From Chroococcidiopsis sp. TS-821 (GTDB taxonomy: Bacteria; Cyanobacteriota; Cyanobacteriia; Cyanobacteriales; Chroococcidiopsidaceae): a stretch of DNA of 64,000 nucleotides. The translations under genes were made by a program, and so were the position numbers. The stretch spans positions 186,001 through 250,000 of the forward strand of contig NZ_MVDI01000002.1 in assembly GCF_002939305.1 (NCBI RefSeq), written 5' to 3'. The notes beneath the pieces were generated by a model that did no database searches, was not told the DNA's origin, and worked only from the letters and a program-made list of their open reading frames with translations. The stretch's first letter is position 1. Each line of letters opens with the position of its first letter. Positions 45,365-55,291 of this stretch are shown here, in pieces.

Positions 45365-46795
45365 TTAACAATCTATAAAAGCTCGTAATTGCTCGTCGTT
45401 AATTCTACCAGCTTTATATAAGGTATCTGTAATTTCTGAAAGAGTTAGTACTGAATGCGCGCGATAGCCGTTTTGCTGTAATCGCTCTTTAACTCCTTGT
45501 TCGCGATCGATAAAGACAACAATATCTTCTACATTTAATCCTGCTGATTCAAGTTTTGTGGCTCCTTCTATCGCACTTTTGCCACTAATTAAAATATCAT
45601 CAACGACAACAACAGTTTCGCCAGGATAAAATAATCCTTCAATTAGCCGTCGCGTACCATGCGCTTTAACTTCTTTGCGCGGAAAAATCATTGGGCGATT
45701 GAGATGTAAAGCTAACCCTGTAGCAGTAGGTAGAGAACCGTAAGGAATACCTGCAATTCGATCGAAGTTTAGATCTTTTAAAATGTCTGCATATGCCAAA
45801 AGAATTTGATGAAATAGTTGTGGATTAGAAATAATTTTACGCAAGTCTATATAATAAGAAAATGTTGCTCCTGAAGCTTGGACAAAATCACCAAATAAAA
45901 TACATTCGATGTCATAAAGTTGTAAAATAAGATCGAAATATGGATGCTTATCAAGCGAACAAACATCTGGTAGCCAGATAGAACAATTCGAGTCTTCTTG
46001 GCTATTTTCTAAGCGAATTTGATTAACTTCTTGGCGCAGTAAGTAAATTGCTTGAGCAGGGTTATCTTGACTTAAAATATCTTGAGGAACAGGAATTAAT
46101 AAGCCACTACCATTTGCATTCAAACCCGCAGTTAAAAGTTTATTAATATTACCTTCTTCTGCCCAGATACTACGCGCAAGTATTAATCTTTCAGGCGCGA
46201 TCGCCCGCACTTTACTCAAGATTTCAGAACTCGTGGTTCCTACTTCAAATCCAAGCTGTTCGGGAGTTCCCCAAGTTTTTGCTTCTTGCGCTAAATGCAA
46301 GTAGAAGGGTAAAGCGTTTTGCGGATATTGTTGTAAAGCGATCGCCCCAGGATTAGAAGTACAGCATAAAACAAATACAGCTTTATCAGGATGAACTAAA
46401 AACGAAGCGGCGTGGTCTTGTCCAGCGTAACCATTAATGGTGACTGCATCAACTTGCCAGTCTTGAAAAATAGTGCGCGCAAAGGTTGTACTGGTATTTA
46501 AGTCGCTATGCTTGGCATCTAAAATAATCGGAATATCGTCGGGAATCGCGGCTAAAGTGCGTTCAAGTAGTTCTAATCCTCGGCTACCCAAAGCTTCGTA
46601 AAAACCAAGTGTCGGTTTATACGCACAAACTAAATTCGCAGTTTCAGCAATCAGAAATTGTAGCCAAGTCCATAAGTCTTCGATCAAATCTCCTGTTTTG
46701 TGCTGTGGCATCATTTCAGGATTAGGATCGAGTCCGACAAATAGCAAGCTATTATTTCGCGCGATCGCCGTATTCAATTTATCAAAAAAGGTCAT
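45365..46795 (-). CDS. pyrFE: bifunctional OMP decarboxylase / orotate phosphoribosyltransferase
   Basis: 476 aa, two pyrimidine enzymes in one chain, in the order PyrF then PyrE (reverse of the eukaryotic fusion). Residues 1-270 are OMP decarboxylase (LFVGLDPNPEM, catalytic Asp-Lys-Asp set in IILDAKHSDLN, ARSIW and later NGSGLLIPVPQ). Residues about 285-476 are orotate phosphoribosyltransferase (PYGSLPTATGLAL, and the PRPP loop VVVVDDILISGKSAIEG near 400). Makes UMP from orotate in two steps. Fusions of this order are known in several bacteria including cyanobacteria. Single gene, no terminator seen. Confidence 0.92.
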   Translation of the reverse strand: MTFFDKLNTAIARNNSLLFVGLDPNPEMMPQHKTGDLIEDLWTWLQFLIAETANLVCAYKPTLGFYEALGSRGLELLERTLAAIPDDIPIILDAKHSDLNTSTTFARTIFQDWQVDAVTINGYAGQDHAASFLVHPDKAVFVLCCTSNPGAIALQQYPQNALPFYLHLAQEAKTWGTPEQLGFEVGTTSSEILSKVRAIAPERLILARSIWAEEGNINKLLTAGLNANGSGLLIPVPQDILSQDNPAQAIYLLRQEVNQIRLENSQEDSNCSIWLPDVCSLDKHPYFDLILQLYDIECILFGDFVQASGATFSYYIDLRKIISNPQLFHQILLAYADILKDLNFDRIAGIPYGSLPTATGLALHLNRPMIFPRKEVKAHGTRRLIEGLFYPGETVVVVDDILISGKSAIEGATKLESAGLNVEDIVVFIDREQGVKERLQQNGYRAHSVLTLSEITDTLYKAGRINDEQLRAFIDC

Positions 46796-46907
46796 AACTA
46801 TCTCGACTAGTCATGTGGCAAGCTAGGGTAGCATCGCTGCATTCCTCAGATCATACACGTGGCAAGCAAAGGTTGGATTTTCTGTCAACAAGCTGTAAAA
46901 TTGCACC

Positions 46908-47591
46908 ATGAAAAAATTGATTGTCATTACAGGTGTCAGTCGCGGTCTGGGATTGGCAATGACCGAGGCGTTTATTCAAGCAGGGCATACTGTTATTGGT
47001 TGTGCGCGATCGCAAACAGCCATCGAAAAACTACGTCAGCAATTCGGTTCGCCGCATAGTTTTACCGTCGTTGATGTTGCTGTAGATCGACAAGTAGCCG
47101 ATTGGGCAAAACACGTACTAGCAAACTACGCACCACCCGATTTGTTGCTGAATAATGCAGGCGTAATTAATCAATTAGCACCTCTATGGAAAGTACCTGC
47201 GGAGGAATTTGCCCGCGTTATCAATGTCAACATTATTGGTGTCACTAATGTCATTCGCCACTTCGTTCCCGCAATGATTCAAAGAAAGCAAGGTATCATT
47301 GTCAACTTTAGTTCGGGTTGGGGACGTTCGACTTCACCGGAAGTTGCACCTTATTGCGCTTCTAAATGGGCGATTGAAGGCTTAACGCGATCGCTGGCGC
47401 AAGAATTACCGGATGGTATGGCAGCAATTCCCCTCAATCCAGGAATTATTCATACAGATATGTTGGAAATTTGTTACGGTGAAGCAGCAGCAGACTACAC
47501 CCCTCTACAAGAATGGAGTCGTCAAGCTGTTCCTTTTCTGTTGCAACTCAGTCCAAAACATAACGGTTCGCCGCTGACAGTTCCTCAATGA
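46908..47591 (+). CDS. SDR family oxidoreductase
   Basis: 227 aa. Coenzyme loop TGVSRGLGLAM near residue 9, LLLNNAGV near 83, the catalytic Ser in VNFSSGWG near 133 and the YCASK motif (Tyr, Lys) near 148. Substrate unknown. The 3' end overlaps the convergent aminotransferase gene by 7 bp. ATG at 46908 has a weak ribosome site. Confidence 0.88.
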   Translation: MKKLIVITGVSRGLGLAMTEAFIQAGHTVIGCARSQTAIEKLRQQFGSPHSFTVVDVAVDRQVADWAKHVLANYAPPDLLLNNAGVINQLAPLWKVPAEEFARVINVNIIGVTNVIRHFVPAMIQRKQGIIVNFSSGWGRSTSPEVAPYCASKWAIEGLTRSLAQELPDGMAAIPLNPGIIHTDMLEICYGEAAADYTPLQEWSRQAVPFLLQLSPKHNGSPLTVPQ

Positions 47592-48748
47592 GCTAAAATC
47601 GTCTGTAAACCTTTGACTAAGCGTTCCACACCCTCCTTAGCAGTTGCTTCTTGTAATGCACCATAAGCGACGCGCAGGTAACAACCGCGATCCATACCAA
47701 ATGCTGTTCCTGGAAGTACTGCAACTCGATGTTCGCGGATGAGGCGTTCGGTTAATTCAAAGGAATCTAATTGCGCGTGCACCTTGAGGAAAAAGTAAAA
47801 AGCACCATTTGCAGGTGCAATTGTACACAAGCCTTGCAAAGCGTTTAGTGATTGTAAAACAACTCGGCGGACGTTGGCGATCGCTTGAATATGACTTTGG
47901 CAATAGTCAAATCCGGTTTGTAATGCACCCAATGCAGCATACTGCGAAACAACTGGCGGACAAATTAAGTTTGTATCTTGTACTTTTTTAATCGCAACGA
48001 GTAAGTGTTCTGGAATCACCATGTAACCAATTCGCCAACTTGCAAATCCATACGCTTTAGAAAGACTGTATAAGGAGATTGTGTGTGTATGACTTTGAGA
48101 AAACGCACCAGGCGAAACGTGTTTGACGCCATCGTAGGTAAAGTACTCGTAAGCTTCATCACTGATGTGATAAATTCCGCGATCGCGACACAGTTGATTG
48201 ACTGCCTGTAATGCGTCTTCAGAGTAAACTGCACCTGTGGGGTTATTTGGTGAAATTGTCACTACCGCTTTGGTTTTTTCTGTAATGGCTTGGGCGATCG
48301 CCTCAGGACAAAGTTGATAATTTTCATCAGTCGCTACAAAAACTGGATGACACCCTGCCATTTGAATCGCCATTTCATGATTGAAATAATAAGGCGTCTG
48401 TAAAATAACTTCATCGCCAACTGACGTAATCGCTAGCAGCGCGTTCAGAAATCCCATATTGCTACCAGCCGTCACCATAATGCATCGCTTGTCAAGCGCA
48501 ATACCATTAAAATTTTGCAGTTTATCTTTGATGACTGCAATTAAAGGCGGAATACCTTCAATGGCTTTATATTGATGATTTGCTGGATCGGCAAAAAATT
48601 GAGTGAGATTTGTTGCTTCCGGTGGTGGTGGATAGTAAACGACACCTTGTCCTAAAGAAATTGTGCCAGGAAAACTGCGAATCAGTTCCCCCACAATCGG
48701 AATCACTGGCGACTGTACCGCCTGCATCCGCGACGTTGTTAAATCCAT
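47585..48748 (-). CDS. PLP-dependent class I/II aminotransferase
   Basis: 387 aa. Marks in order: LGQGVVYYPPPPEA near residue 32, VTAGSNMGFLNALLAI near 92, SPNNPTGAVYSEDAL near 166, SDEAYEYFTYDGV and the PLP-lysine in SLSKAYGFASWRIGY (Lys231), then an Arg in LRVAYGA near 365 for the substrate carboxylate. Aspartate- or aromatic-aminotransferase-like; exact substrate not known. The 12-codon front matches MDLTTSRMQAVQSP of relatives from memory. Confidence 0.9.
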   Translation of the reverse strand: MDLTTSRMQAVQSPVIPIVGELIRSFPGTISLGQGVVYYPPPPEATNLTQFFADPANHQYKAIEGIPPLIAVIKDKLQNFNGIALDKRCIMVTAGSNMGFLNALLAITSVGDEVILQTPYYFNHEMAIQMAGCHPVFVATDENYQLCPEAIAQAITEKTKAVVTISPNNPTGAVYSEDALQAVNQLCRDRGIYHISDEAYEYFTYDGVKHVSPGAFSQSHTHTISLYSLSKAYGFASWRIGYMVIPEHLLVAIKKVQDTNLICPPVVSQYAALGALQTGFDYCQSHIQAIANVRRVVLQSLNALQGLCTIAPANGAFYFFLKVHAQLDSFELTERLIREHRVAVLPGTAFGMDRGCYLRVAYGALQEATAKEGVERLVKGLQTILAH

Positions 48749-48778
48749 TGTCTACGATCGTGCGTCAATCTCCCAAAT

Positions 48779-48901
48779 TTAGCGCGTTGGCGGTTTCTTT
48801 TTCCAGAAAAGTTTCGTTCCCATCTCTGTCTTTGCCGAAAAGATGAGGTAAGCAACGAGTAAACTCACGCCAACAAGAAAAGGAATTAAGTCACTGTTCA
48901 T
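48779..48901 (-). CDS. 40-aa single-helix membrane protein
   Basis: Short gene in the aminotransferase-glmS gap. ATG at 48901, TAA at 48779-48781, 40 aa. Residues about 5-22 (LIPFLVGVSLLVAYLIF) form one transmembrane helix, followed by a strongly basic tail (KLFWKKKPPTR). This shape fits small cyanobacterial membrane or photosystem-associated proteins, but I do not recognise a named one. Ribosome site is weak (TGAGTTC). Composition and placement support it. Confidence 0.6.
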   Translation of the reverse strand: MNSDLIPFLVGVSLLVAYLIFSAKTEMGTKLFWKKKPPTR

Positions 48902-48979
48902 GAACTCATTTTAAGAGATGACGCTACGCACGCCTGTGGTTTCGGTTTCAGCTTGAGTGCGATCGCATTTCTTGCAAGT

Positions 48980-50875
48980 CTATTCCACAGTTACTGATTT
49001 TGCTAAATTTCGTGGTTGATCGACGTCTAAGCCGCGACGCGCCGCAATATGATATGCCAAGAGTTGTAAAGGAATTACGCTAATAATTGGTGACAGTAAT
49101 TCTTCTACTGCTGGTACCGGAATCAAGTCGTCAAACGTTTCCGCTGCTTCGGAATCATCCATTGAAGTCACCCCTACTAGGCGCGAGTCTCGTGCTTTGG
49201 CTTCTTGCGCATTAGATAGCACCTTCTCATAAACACTACCAGGCATTGCGATCGCCACTACAGGCACTTTCGCATCGAGTAATGCGATTGGACCGTGTTT
49301 CAGTTCTCCAGCGGGATAACCTTCCGCATGAATGTAGCTGATTTCTTTTAACTTCAGCGCTGCTTCTAAAGCGATCGGGAAATTAATACCGCGTCCAATG
49401 AAAATAAAGTCTTGCGTATCGTTAAACTGATGCGTCAACTCTTGAATATAGCGTTCTTGGCTTTCTAAGATTAATTCGATTTGCGCGGGTAATTGACGTA
49501 TTCCCTCTAGGATTTCTTGCAAACGCTGTGGCGCTATTGTTTTGCGGCGAAATCCTAAATCTAGTGCCAAGCAATAAAACGCTAATAATTGAGAAATGAA
49601 ACTCTTCGTTGCTGCTACACCGATTTCAATTCCGGCGTGCGTATCAATTAAGTGAGGCGCGATTGTTGCAATTGAACTATCAAGGCGGTTGGTAATTCCT
49701 AACAATCTTACTTGGTACTCTGGCGGTGCATCTTTACGGCGTTCTTTTTCCATTGCCAATGCGGCGAGAGTATCAGCCGTTTCTCCCGATTGGGTAACGC
49801 CAATCATTAGGGTATTAGCGGTTAATGGTGGTGGTGCGTAGCGAAATTCCGAGGAGTATTGCACAGATGTGGGAATTTTTGCTAGTTGTTCGAGTAAGTA
49901 CTTCCCGATTAAACTTGCGTGCCAACTTGTGCCACAAGCAACGATTTGCACTTGTTCTAGGTTAGTGTATAGCTCTTCTGGTAGATTGAGTTTGATCGGT
50001 GTTTCAGTTGCGTCTGGGTGCCAATCGTGTTTTAGGTAAGCTTCGATGAATGTTCTGACGACTCCTGGTTGCTCGTAGATTTCCTTAAGCATGAAGTGTC
50101 GGAATCCTTGTTTTTCTACCATGACTGGATTCCAGTTGAGTCTACGAGGTTGTTTTTTCAGGCGATCGCCCGCAAAATTATACACCTCTACACCCAAAGG
50201 TGTTAACTTCGCCACTTCGCCATTTTCGAGTGTTAATACGGCACGCGTATGCGGTACTAAAGCCGGAGTATCCGAAGCGCAGAAAAATTCTCCTTGTCCA
50301 AAGCCAATGGCGAGTGGTGCTTGTTGGCGGGCAATAATTAATTCATCAGGGTAATCGGCAGAAATGACCGCGATCGCAAATGCCCCTTCAAGTTTGTTTA
50401 CCGTTTGTCTAACGGCTTCTAGCAGCGGTGAATTGTGAGGGTTTTGCGCGGATAAATCTTCTTTGAGAAATTGCGCAATTAGGTGCGGTATCACTTCGGT
50501 ATCTGTTTCCGAGCGAAACTCGTGTCCTAGTTCTTTAAGTTCTTCGCGTAACTCGCGGTAGTTTTCGATGATACCGTTTTGCACAACTGCTACGCGCTTT
50601 GCCATATCCATGTGCGGATGGGCATTGTACTCTTCTGGCTTACCATGCGTGGCCCAACGCGTGTGTCCAATTCCAATTTGTGCAGGGTTCTCGAATTGTT
50701 CTAACTTTTCGCGCAGGTTGTGGAGTTTACCTTTAGTGCGTACGCAATGAATCTCACCTTCAAAGATTGTGGCAATTCCTGCGGAATCGTAGCCCCGATA
50801 CTCTAGTTTTTCTAGCCCAGCAAGTAAAATTTCTGTAGCTGCTTGAGTGCCAATATAGCCTACAATTCCGCACAT
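48980..50875 (-). CDS. glmS: glucosamine-fructose-6-phosphate aminotransferase
   Basis: 631 aa. Makes glucosamine-6-phosphate from fructose-6-phosphate and glutamine, the first step toward UDP-GlcNAc and cell wall. N-terminal class II glutaminase starting MCGIVGYIG (Cys2), with GIGHTRWATHGKP near residue 70. Two SIS domains follow (VACGTSWHASLIGKYL near 316 and IFIGRGINFPIALEAALKLKEISYIHAEG split over two motifs) with the active-site LPLGxx-like end (PRNLAKSVTVE). Minus strand, downstream of psaC. Confidence 0.96.
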   Translation of the reverse strand: MCGIVGYIGTQAATEILLAGLEKLEYRGYDSAGIATIFEGEIHCVRTKGKLHNLREKLEQFENPAQIGIGHTRWATHGKPEEYNAHPHMDMAKRVAVVQNGIIENYRELREELKELGHEFRSETDTEVIPHLIAQFLKEDLSAQNPHNSPLLEAVRQTVNKLEGAFAIAVISADYPDELIIARQQAPLAIGFGQGEFFCASDTPALVPHTRAVLTLENGEVAKLTPLGVEVYNFAGDRLKKQPRRLNWNPVMVEKQGFRHFMLKEIYEQPGVVRTFIEAYLKHDWHPDATETPIKLNLPEELYTNLEQVQIVACGTSWHASLIGKYLLEQLAKIPTSVQYSSEFRYAPPPLTANTLMIGVTQSGETADTLAALAMEKERRKDAPPEYQVRLLGITNRLDSSIATIAPHLIDTHAGIEIGVAATKSFISQLLAFYCLALDLGFRRKTIAPQRLQEILEGIRQLPAQIELILESQERYIQELTHQFNDTQDFIFIGRGINFPIALEAALKLKEISYIHAEGYPAGELKHGPIALLDAKVPVVAIAMPGSVYEKVLSNAQEAKARDSRLVGVTSMDDSEAAETFDDLIPVPAVEELLSPIISVIPLQLLAYHIAARRGLDVDQPRNLAKSVTVE

Positions 50876-51010
50876 TCTACAACACCACTCTTCTTTACAA
50901 ATGCTTTGCTTCTCAAAAGTACATAACGATTTTTAAATCGTCAAGAATTGAATTTTGGATAAACAAGATTTTCATTCTTACTATAAGGCTTTTATCACTG
51001 GTTCTACCCT

Positions 51011-51042
51011 GAGAAAGAAAAAGGGGAATCAAATTTCCCCTA
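51011..51042 (-). terminator. psaC terminator
   Basis: On the minus strand, AGGGGAA-ATTTGA-TTCCCCT (51042-51023) is a 7-bp stem running into TTTTTCTTTC. About 100 nt downstream of the psaC stop; ends the psaC transcript before glmS. Confidence 0.7.
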
Positions 51043-51146
51043 TTTTTGACCTGAATTGAATTATGAAAATCAAGTAAAAGACGCTCTGTATTGCGATGTT
51101 TACTATGGAATTTGATTTCGTCCATAGAGAAATTCAAGGGAACTTC

Positions 51147-51434
<288 letters not shown>

Positions 51435-51633
51435 TCATAATCAACGCATAGTTTACCGCACAGAGGAAGTCGCTTTCAGCAAAAGGCTACAGAACTTTAA
51501 ATTCTGTAATAGAAAAGAGCCAGCGGTCAGGGAGCGAAAGCTGCTTTGGTAGGGTTAAAATTCTTGACACAGTGACAATTCTTATTACCCATGACCAGCC
51601 TTAATAGGATAGTGCCTAGCCACGATCAGCTAA

Positions 51634-52887
51634 TTAATACTTAAGTCTTTTTTGGCGGTAGTTGGCGACAGATTCGACAATGCCGATCGCAATAAAGTTG
51701 GTGAGTAAAGCAGATCGTCCGTAACTCAACCAAGGTAAAGGAATTCCGGTAACGGGCGCAAGACCAATCGTCATCGCAATGTTCACAATTGCCTGAAAAA
51801 CGACCATCGATAACACACCAATTGCCAATAGAGAGCCAAAGTTGTCTTTTGCAGTTTGTGCAATAACGACTAAGCGCAGACAAATTAACCAAAAGACAAA
51901 CAACACGGCTAAACTACCGACAAAGCCGAGTTCTTCGCCGATTGCCGAGAAAATAAAATCGGTATGTTGTTCTGGGACAAAGTTGAGTTGCGTTTGCGTT
52001 CCTTGATATAAACCTTGTCCCCACAATTCACCTGCGCCGATCGCAATTCGCGATTGAATGAGATGGTAGCCGCCGCCAAGCGGGTCTTTTTCAGGATTGA
52101 GGAACAAAATCAAGCGATTTTTTTGGTAGTCTTGCAACAATCCCCAAAGGACGTGACCCAATTGACCAGCAACAAAATTAACAGCGATCGCACCTAGCGT
52201 CCCTAACCACCGCCAAGGTAAAGTTCGCCACGCAATAAAAGTTATGACCGCAGCCCAAGCAAACCACGCAGGTAAATAAACATTAAATAAAATAACAGCA
52301 ACAATCGGAGAAATAAGTAAGAGCAACCAACCAGGATTAGCATTTCCCCAATAAAGCATTCCTAGTGTAATTGCACCGAAAACGAGCGATGTACCCAAAT
52401 CAGGTTGAATAAATACTAACAACCAAGGAACCGCAGTCACAGCTAACGCTCGAATAACAGATGGAATTGTGGCAGCAGTGCGCGAGTGTAACAGTGCGGC
52501 TAAGGTGATTATGACGCCAATTTTAGCGAATTCTGAAGGCTGGACATTGAAGCCACCAATGGCGATCCAGCGTTGCGCGCCTTTAGCGGTCGTACCGATG
52601 AAAATGACAATCAGTAGCGAGATATTCGTCAGTGCATAAATAACCCAGTGCCACTGAAGCAAGTTTTCGTAGCGACAACGCGCGATGAATAACGCTAGCA
52701 CAAGACCAATACCACCAACAAGCCAGTGCTGCCACCAATCGGTCAAGCCCTGATTTAATTCAGCGCTGCGAATCATTATGCCACCGAAGACAGTTAAACC
52801 GACAACGGCAATCAGTAATATCCAATCGATTTGTTGCCAGGGTGCTAGTAGATATTTCCAGCGCAGGGGAGATAAGATTCGCAACAT
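51634..52887 (-). CDS. rodA: rod-shape/peptidoglycan polymerase RodA
   Basis: 417 aa SEDS-family glycosyltransferase with about ten helices. Polymerises lipid II glycan strands for cell elongation with a class B PBP. Marks: GAQRWIAIGGFNVQPSEFAKI near residue 108, RPDLGTS-equivalent QPDLGTSLVFG near 160, the loop GGGYHLIQSRIAIGAGELWG and the diagnostic FIFSAIGEELGF near 315, with the late PLPWLSYGRSALL. FtsW is less likely given these motifs. It lies downstream of the Mrp ATPase gene on the same strand. Confidence 0.93.
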   Translation of the reverse strand: MLRILSPLRWKYLLAPWQQIDWILLIAVVGLTVFGGIMIRSAELNQGLTDWWQHWLVGGIGLVLALFIARCRYENLLQWHWVIYALTNISLLIVIFIGTTAKGAQRWIAIGGFNVQPSEFAKIGVIITLAALLHSRTAATIPSVIRALAVTAVPWLLVFIQPDLGTSLVFGAITLGMLYWGNANPGWLLLLISPIVAVILFNVYLPAWFAWAAVITFIAWRTLPWRWLGTLGAIAVNFVAGQLGHVLWGLLQDYQKNRLILFLNPEKDPLGGGYHLIQSRIAIGAGELWGQGLYQGTQTQLNFVPEQHTDFIFSAIGEELGFVGSLAVLFVFWLICLRLVVIAQTAKDNFGSLLAIGVLSMVVFQAIVNIAMTIGLAPVTGIPLPWLSYGRSALLTNFIAIGIVESVANYRQKRLKY

Positions 52888-52979
52888 TGAAAGAGGGCAG
52901 AGATTAGGGTTCGGGGGTCAGGAAATTGAGTCAGTTGATTCGGTAGGCAGGTTACTTTCTGACTCAAGTTCCCTTATCT

Positions 52980-54050
52980 CTAAGTTAAAGCTGCGACGGA
53001 GACTTTACCAGCAATATTGAGTGCGATCGCTTTCAAGGCTTTGGCAGAGGCAGAATCAGGGTCTGCGACTACAATTGGGACGCCGCGATCGCCACCTTGA
53101 CGTAAAGATATTTCTAGCGGTACGCATCCGAGTAACGGTACGCCAAGTTCCGCAGCCGTTTTTTCGCCACCACCCGAACCAAAAATGTCGTATTGCTTAT
53201 CCGGCATATCTGGGGGAATAAAATAGCTCATATTTTCGACAATGCCTAACACGGGAACTTGCATTTGTTGGAACATCCGCAAGCCTTTACGCGAATCGAG
53301 TAACGCTACAGTTTGTGGTGTCGTGACAATGACTGCACCCGCCATAGGAACTGCTTGCGTCAGCGTTAACTGGGCATCGCCTGTCCCTGGAGGCATATCA
53401 ACGATGAGATAATCTAGATCTCCCCACTCAACTTGATACAAAAATTGACGAATAATACCATTCAGCATAGGTCCGCGCCAAATCACGGGTTGATCGCGGT
53501 CGATCAAAAATCCCATCGATACCAATTTCACGCCGTGATTAAACGCCGGTTCTAGCACTTCACCTTGTTTGCCTTGCCGTACCATCACTTGGCTATCCCC
53601 AAGTCCTAGCATCGTTGGTGCATTTGGTCCATAAATATCGGCATCGAGTAACCCAACTTTTGCTCCTGTTTGGGCAAGTGCAACGGCAACATTCACCGCC
53701 ACAGTACTTTTTCCGACTCCTCCTTTACCACTAGATACTGCCAAAATATTTTTGACACCAACAATTCCAGCACGGTCAGGTAAACTTTTTTGTTGTGGTG
53801 TTTCGGCAGTCACGTCAACAGATACATCGGTTACACCTGGTAACTGCTTCACGGCTTTCTGACAATCTTCTACGATGAACTCGCGTAACGGACAAGCTGG
53901 AGTTGTTAACACTAAGGTGAAGCTGACCTTGCCATCGTCAATCTTGACGTTGCGAATCATATTCAGTTCCACCAAGCTTTTGCGAAGTTCAGGATCTTGT
54001 ACGGGGCGCAAAACTTCTAAAACGGAACTGGAGTTGAGTATTTCTGACAT
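52980..54050 (-). CDS. mrp: Mrp/ApbC-type iron-sulfur cluster carrier ATPase
   Basis: 356 aa from the ATG at 54050 (the frame runs on to 54071). N-terminal MIP18/DUF59-like domain with LRPVQDPELRKSLVELNMI near residue 10, then a P-loop NTPase: deviant Walker A SSGKGGVGKSTVAVN near 105, DADIYGPN, and DMPPGTGDAQL. Known members carry 4Fe-4S clusters to target proteins. A CxxC typical of the group is not obvious near the C-terminus, where PPDMPDKQYDIFGSGGG is seen. Same strand as rodA. Confidence 0.9.
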   Translation of the reverse strand: MSEILNSSSVLEVLRPVQDPELRKSLVELNMIRNVKIDDGKVSFTLVLTTPACPLREFIVEDCQKAVKQLPGVTDVSVDVTAETPQQKSLPDRAGIVGVKNILAVSSGKGGVGKSTVAVNVAVALAQTGAKVGLLDADIYGPNAPTMLGLGDSQVMVRQGKQGEVLEPAFNHGVKLVSMGFLIDRDQPVIWRGPMLNGIIRQFLYQVEWGDLDYLIVDMPPGTGDAQLTLTQAVPMAGAVIVTTPQTVALLDSRKGLRMFQQMQVPVLGIVENMSYFIPPDMPDKQYDIFGSGGGEKTAAELGVPLLGCVPLEISLRQGGDRGVPIVVADPDSASAKALKAIALNIAGKVSVAALT

Positions 54051-54286
54051 GGTTGGTTTACTCTCAAGCAAGGCGCAACTGTGGCAAAAAAATTGCCTCC
54101 TGCCTAAATCTTAACGGGCAAGTGCTGTCCTTAGTGAGGAACTCAAGACGAGAAGCGAGAGACGACAACCAATAGATAAGGCACTTTGTGAGGATTTAAA
54201 ACAGACGATTTAATTTATTGATAAGTAACTTTGACGGCGCTTATATATTTGAGCTTGGCAAGCACACCTACCCCCTGCCTTCCTTA

Positions 54287-54811
54287 TCAAAAATCAAAAC
54301 ACCTATCATTTAAAGGCTTCGGTTCGGTTGAGAGTGCCGTATTTGCCGCTTTTTCTGCCGCCGCTGCTAAAGCCGACGCAACTTTTGCCGCACGAGGTCG
54401 AATTAAAGACCAGATCAAAGGTGATAACCAACCATTTAGTGTCACTGAGTAGGAAACACAATTACCGCACACCGTTGACTCGACGCGATAAATGACGCGT
54501 TCTTCGATTCCTGGAATTGATAACACGCGCACGCTCATCATTTCTCTAGGATGCACGCGTTCGACAAAAATCCGAATTGGAATGGGACCTAAGCGCGTCA
54601 CTGCTTGGAAGATTAAACCTGGTTTGGGTACTAGTCCGTTGGGAACATTGGTGCTAGTGAGCAAAGGATGCCAAGAAACATCTGCCAAATTGACGACTTT
54701 TTGCCAAAGCTCATCCACCGAAGCTGAACTGATTTCTCGATATGTTCGTACCAAAGAATATTGAACCCGACGACCTCTACGGTGAATAATTTTGGACAAG
54801 CAGCCTAGCAT
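54287..54811 (-). CDS. SRPBCC-like protein
   Basis: 174 aa. Strand-helix pattern of a START-like fold: VRTYREISSASVDELWQKV near residue 20, VVNLADVSWHPLL, VPNGLVPKPGLIFQ and a long closing helix with IRPRAAKVASALAAAAEKAA. Probably binds a hydrophobic ligand; substrate unknown. No signal peptide, though the front is basic. Stands alone, minus strand. Confidence 0.7.
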   Translation of the reverse strand: MLGCLSKIIHRRGRRVQYSLVRTYREISSASVDELWQKVVNLADVSWHPLLTSTNVPNGLVPKPGLIFQAVTRLGPIPIRIFVERVHPREMMSVRVLSIPGIEERVIYRVESTVCGNCVSYSVTLNGWLSPLIWSLIRPRAAKVASALAAAAEKAANTALSTEPKPLNDRCFDF

Positions 54812-55291
54812 CTTTCTAATCCTCCTGTCTGTAGCGTGCCAAAACTTAGTTTGTTTATTGGCGATCGCTACTGAGTTTGAGCGCTCAATGTAGCCTAGTT
54901 TTTTTAGACTCCTCCGCTAAAATCTAGTACGTTTGTTGCAAAATTTCAATTCCTGCTAACTTTAAGGATTGTTACTACGTTTTTCAACTATTTATTTGTC
55001 ACCTGATTAGCGAATGCTCGGTTTTTGTCTTCTCCCACAGGGTAGAACTTGATAAAAGTTACGAGCGTTAAACCAAGTGCCATCAGAAGATAGACAAATG
55101 CATTGTAGATAATCGTTACTATACGACACAACTAGAATCTGGAAAGAATTGTTGCATTTTAAAATTGAAGGTACAGAACAAGGCACAATTGTTACTTGTG
55201 CCTTAGCTGAGCAATGTAATAGCAAACAATTTTATAGACTCAGCCTGACACAAGTCTGGAAATATTGCTTTTAAGAAATTTAAGTTGACTT
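54812..55291. other. intergenic region upstream of hemF
   Basis: About 480 bp between the SRPBCC-like gene (minus) and hemF (plus). It holds the perfect 9-bp hairpin at 55180-55204. A start-less open stretch of about 50 codons (plus strand, near 55100-55260) passes through it and is not accepted as a gene. Promoters for both genes should lie here; none is resolved. Confidence 0.5.
55180..55204. repeat. perfect 9-bp hairpin in the hemF leader region
   Basis: AAGGCACAA with loop TTGTTAC and TTGTGCCTT. No T tract on either side. It is 88 bp before the hemF start, so it could be a leader hairpin or a protein-binding palindrome. Confidence 0.5.

Noticed and set aside
55100-55264. Start-less plus-strand stretch of about 50 codons before hemF
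   Set aside because: No ATG or GTG in frame, contains a perfect hairpin, no family match.
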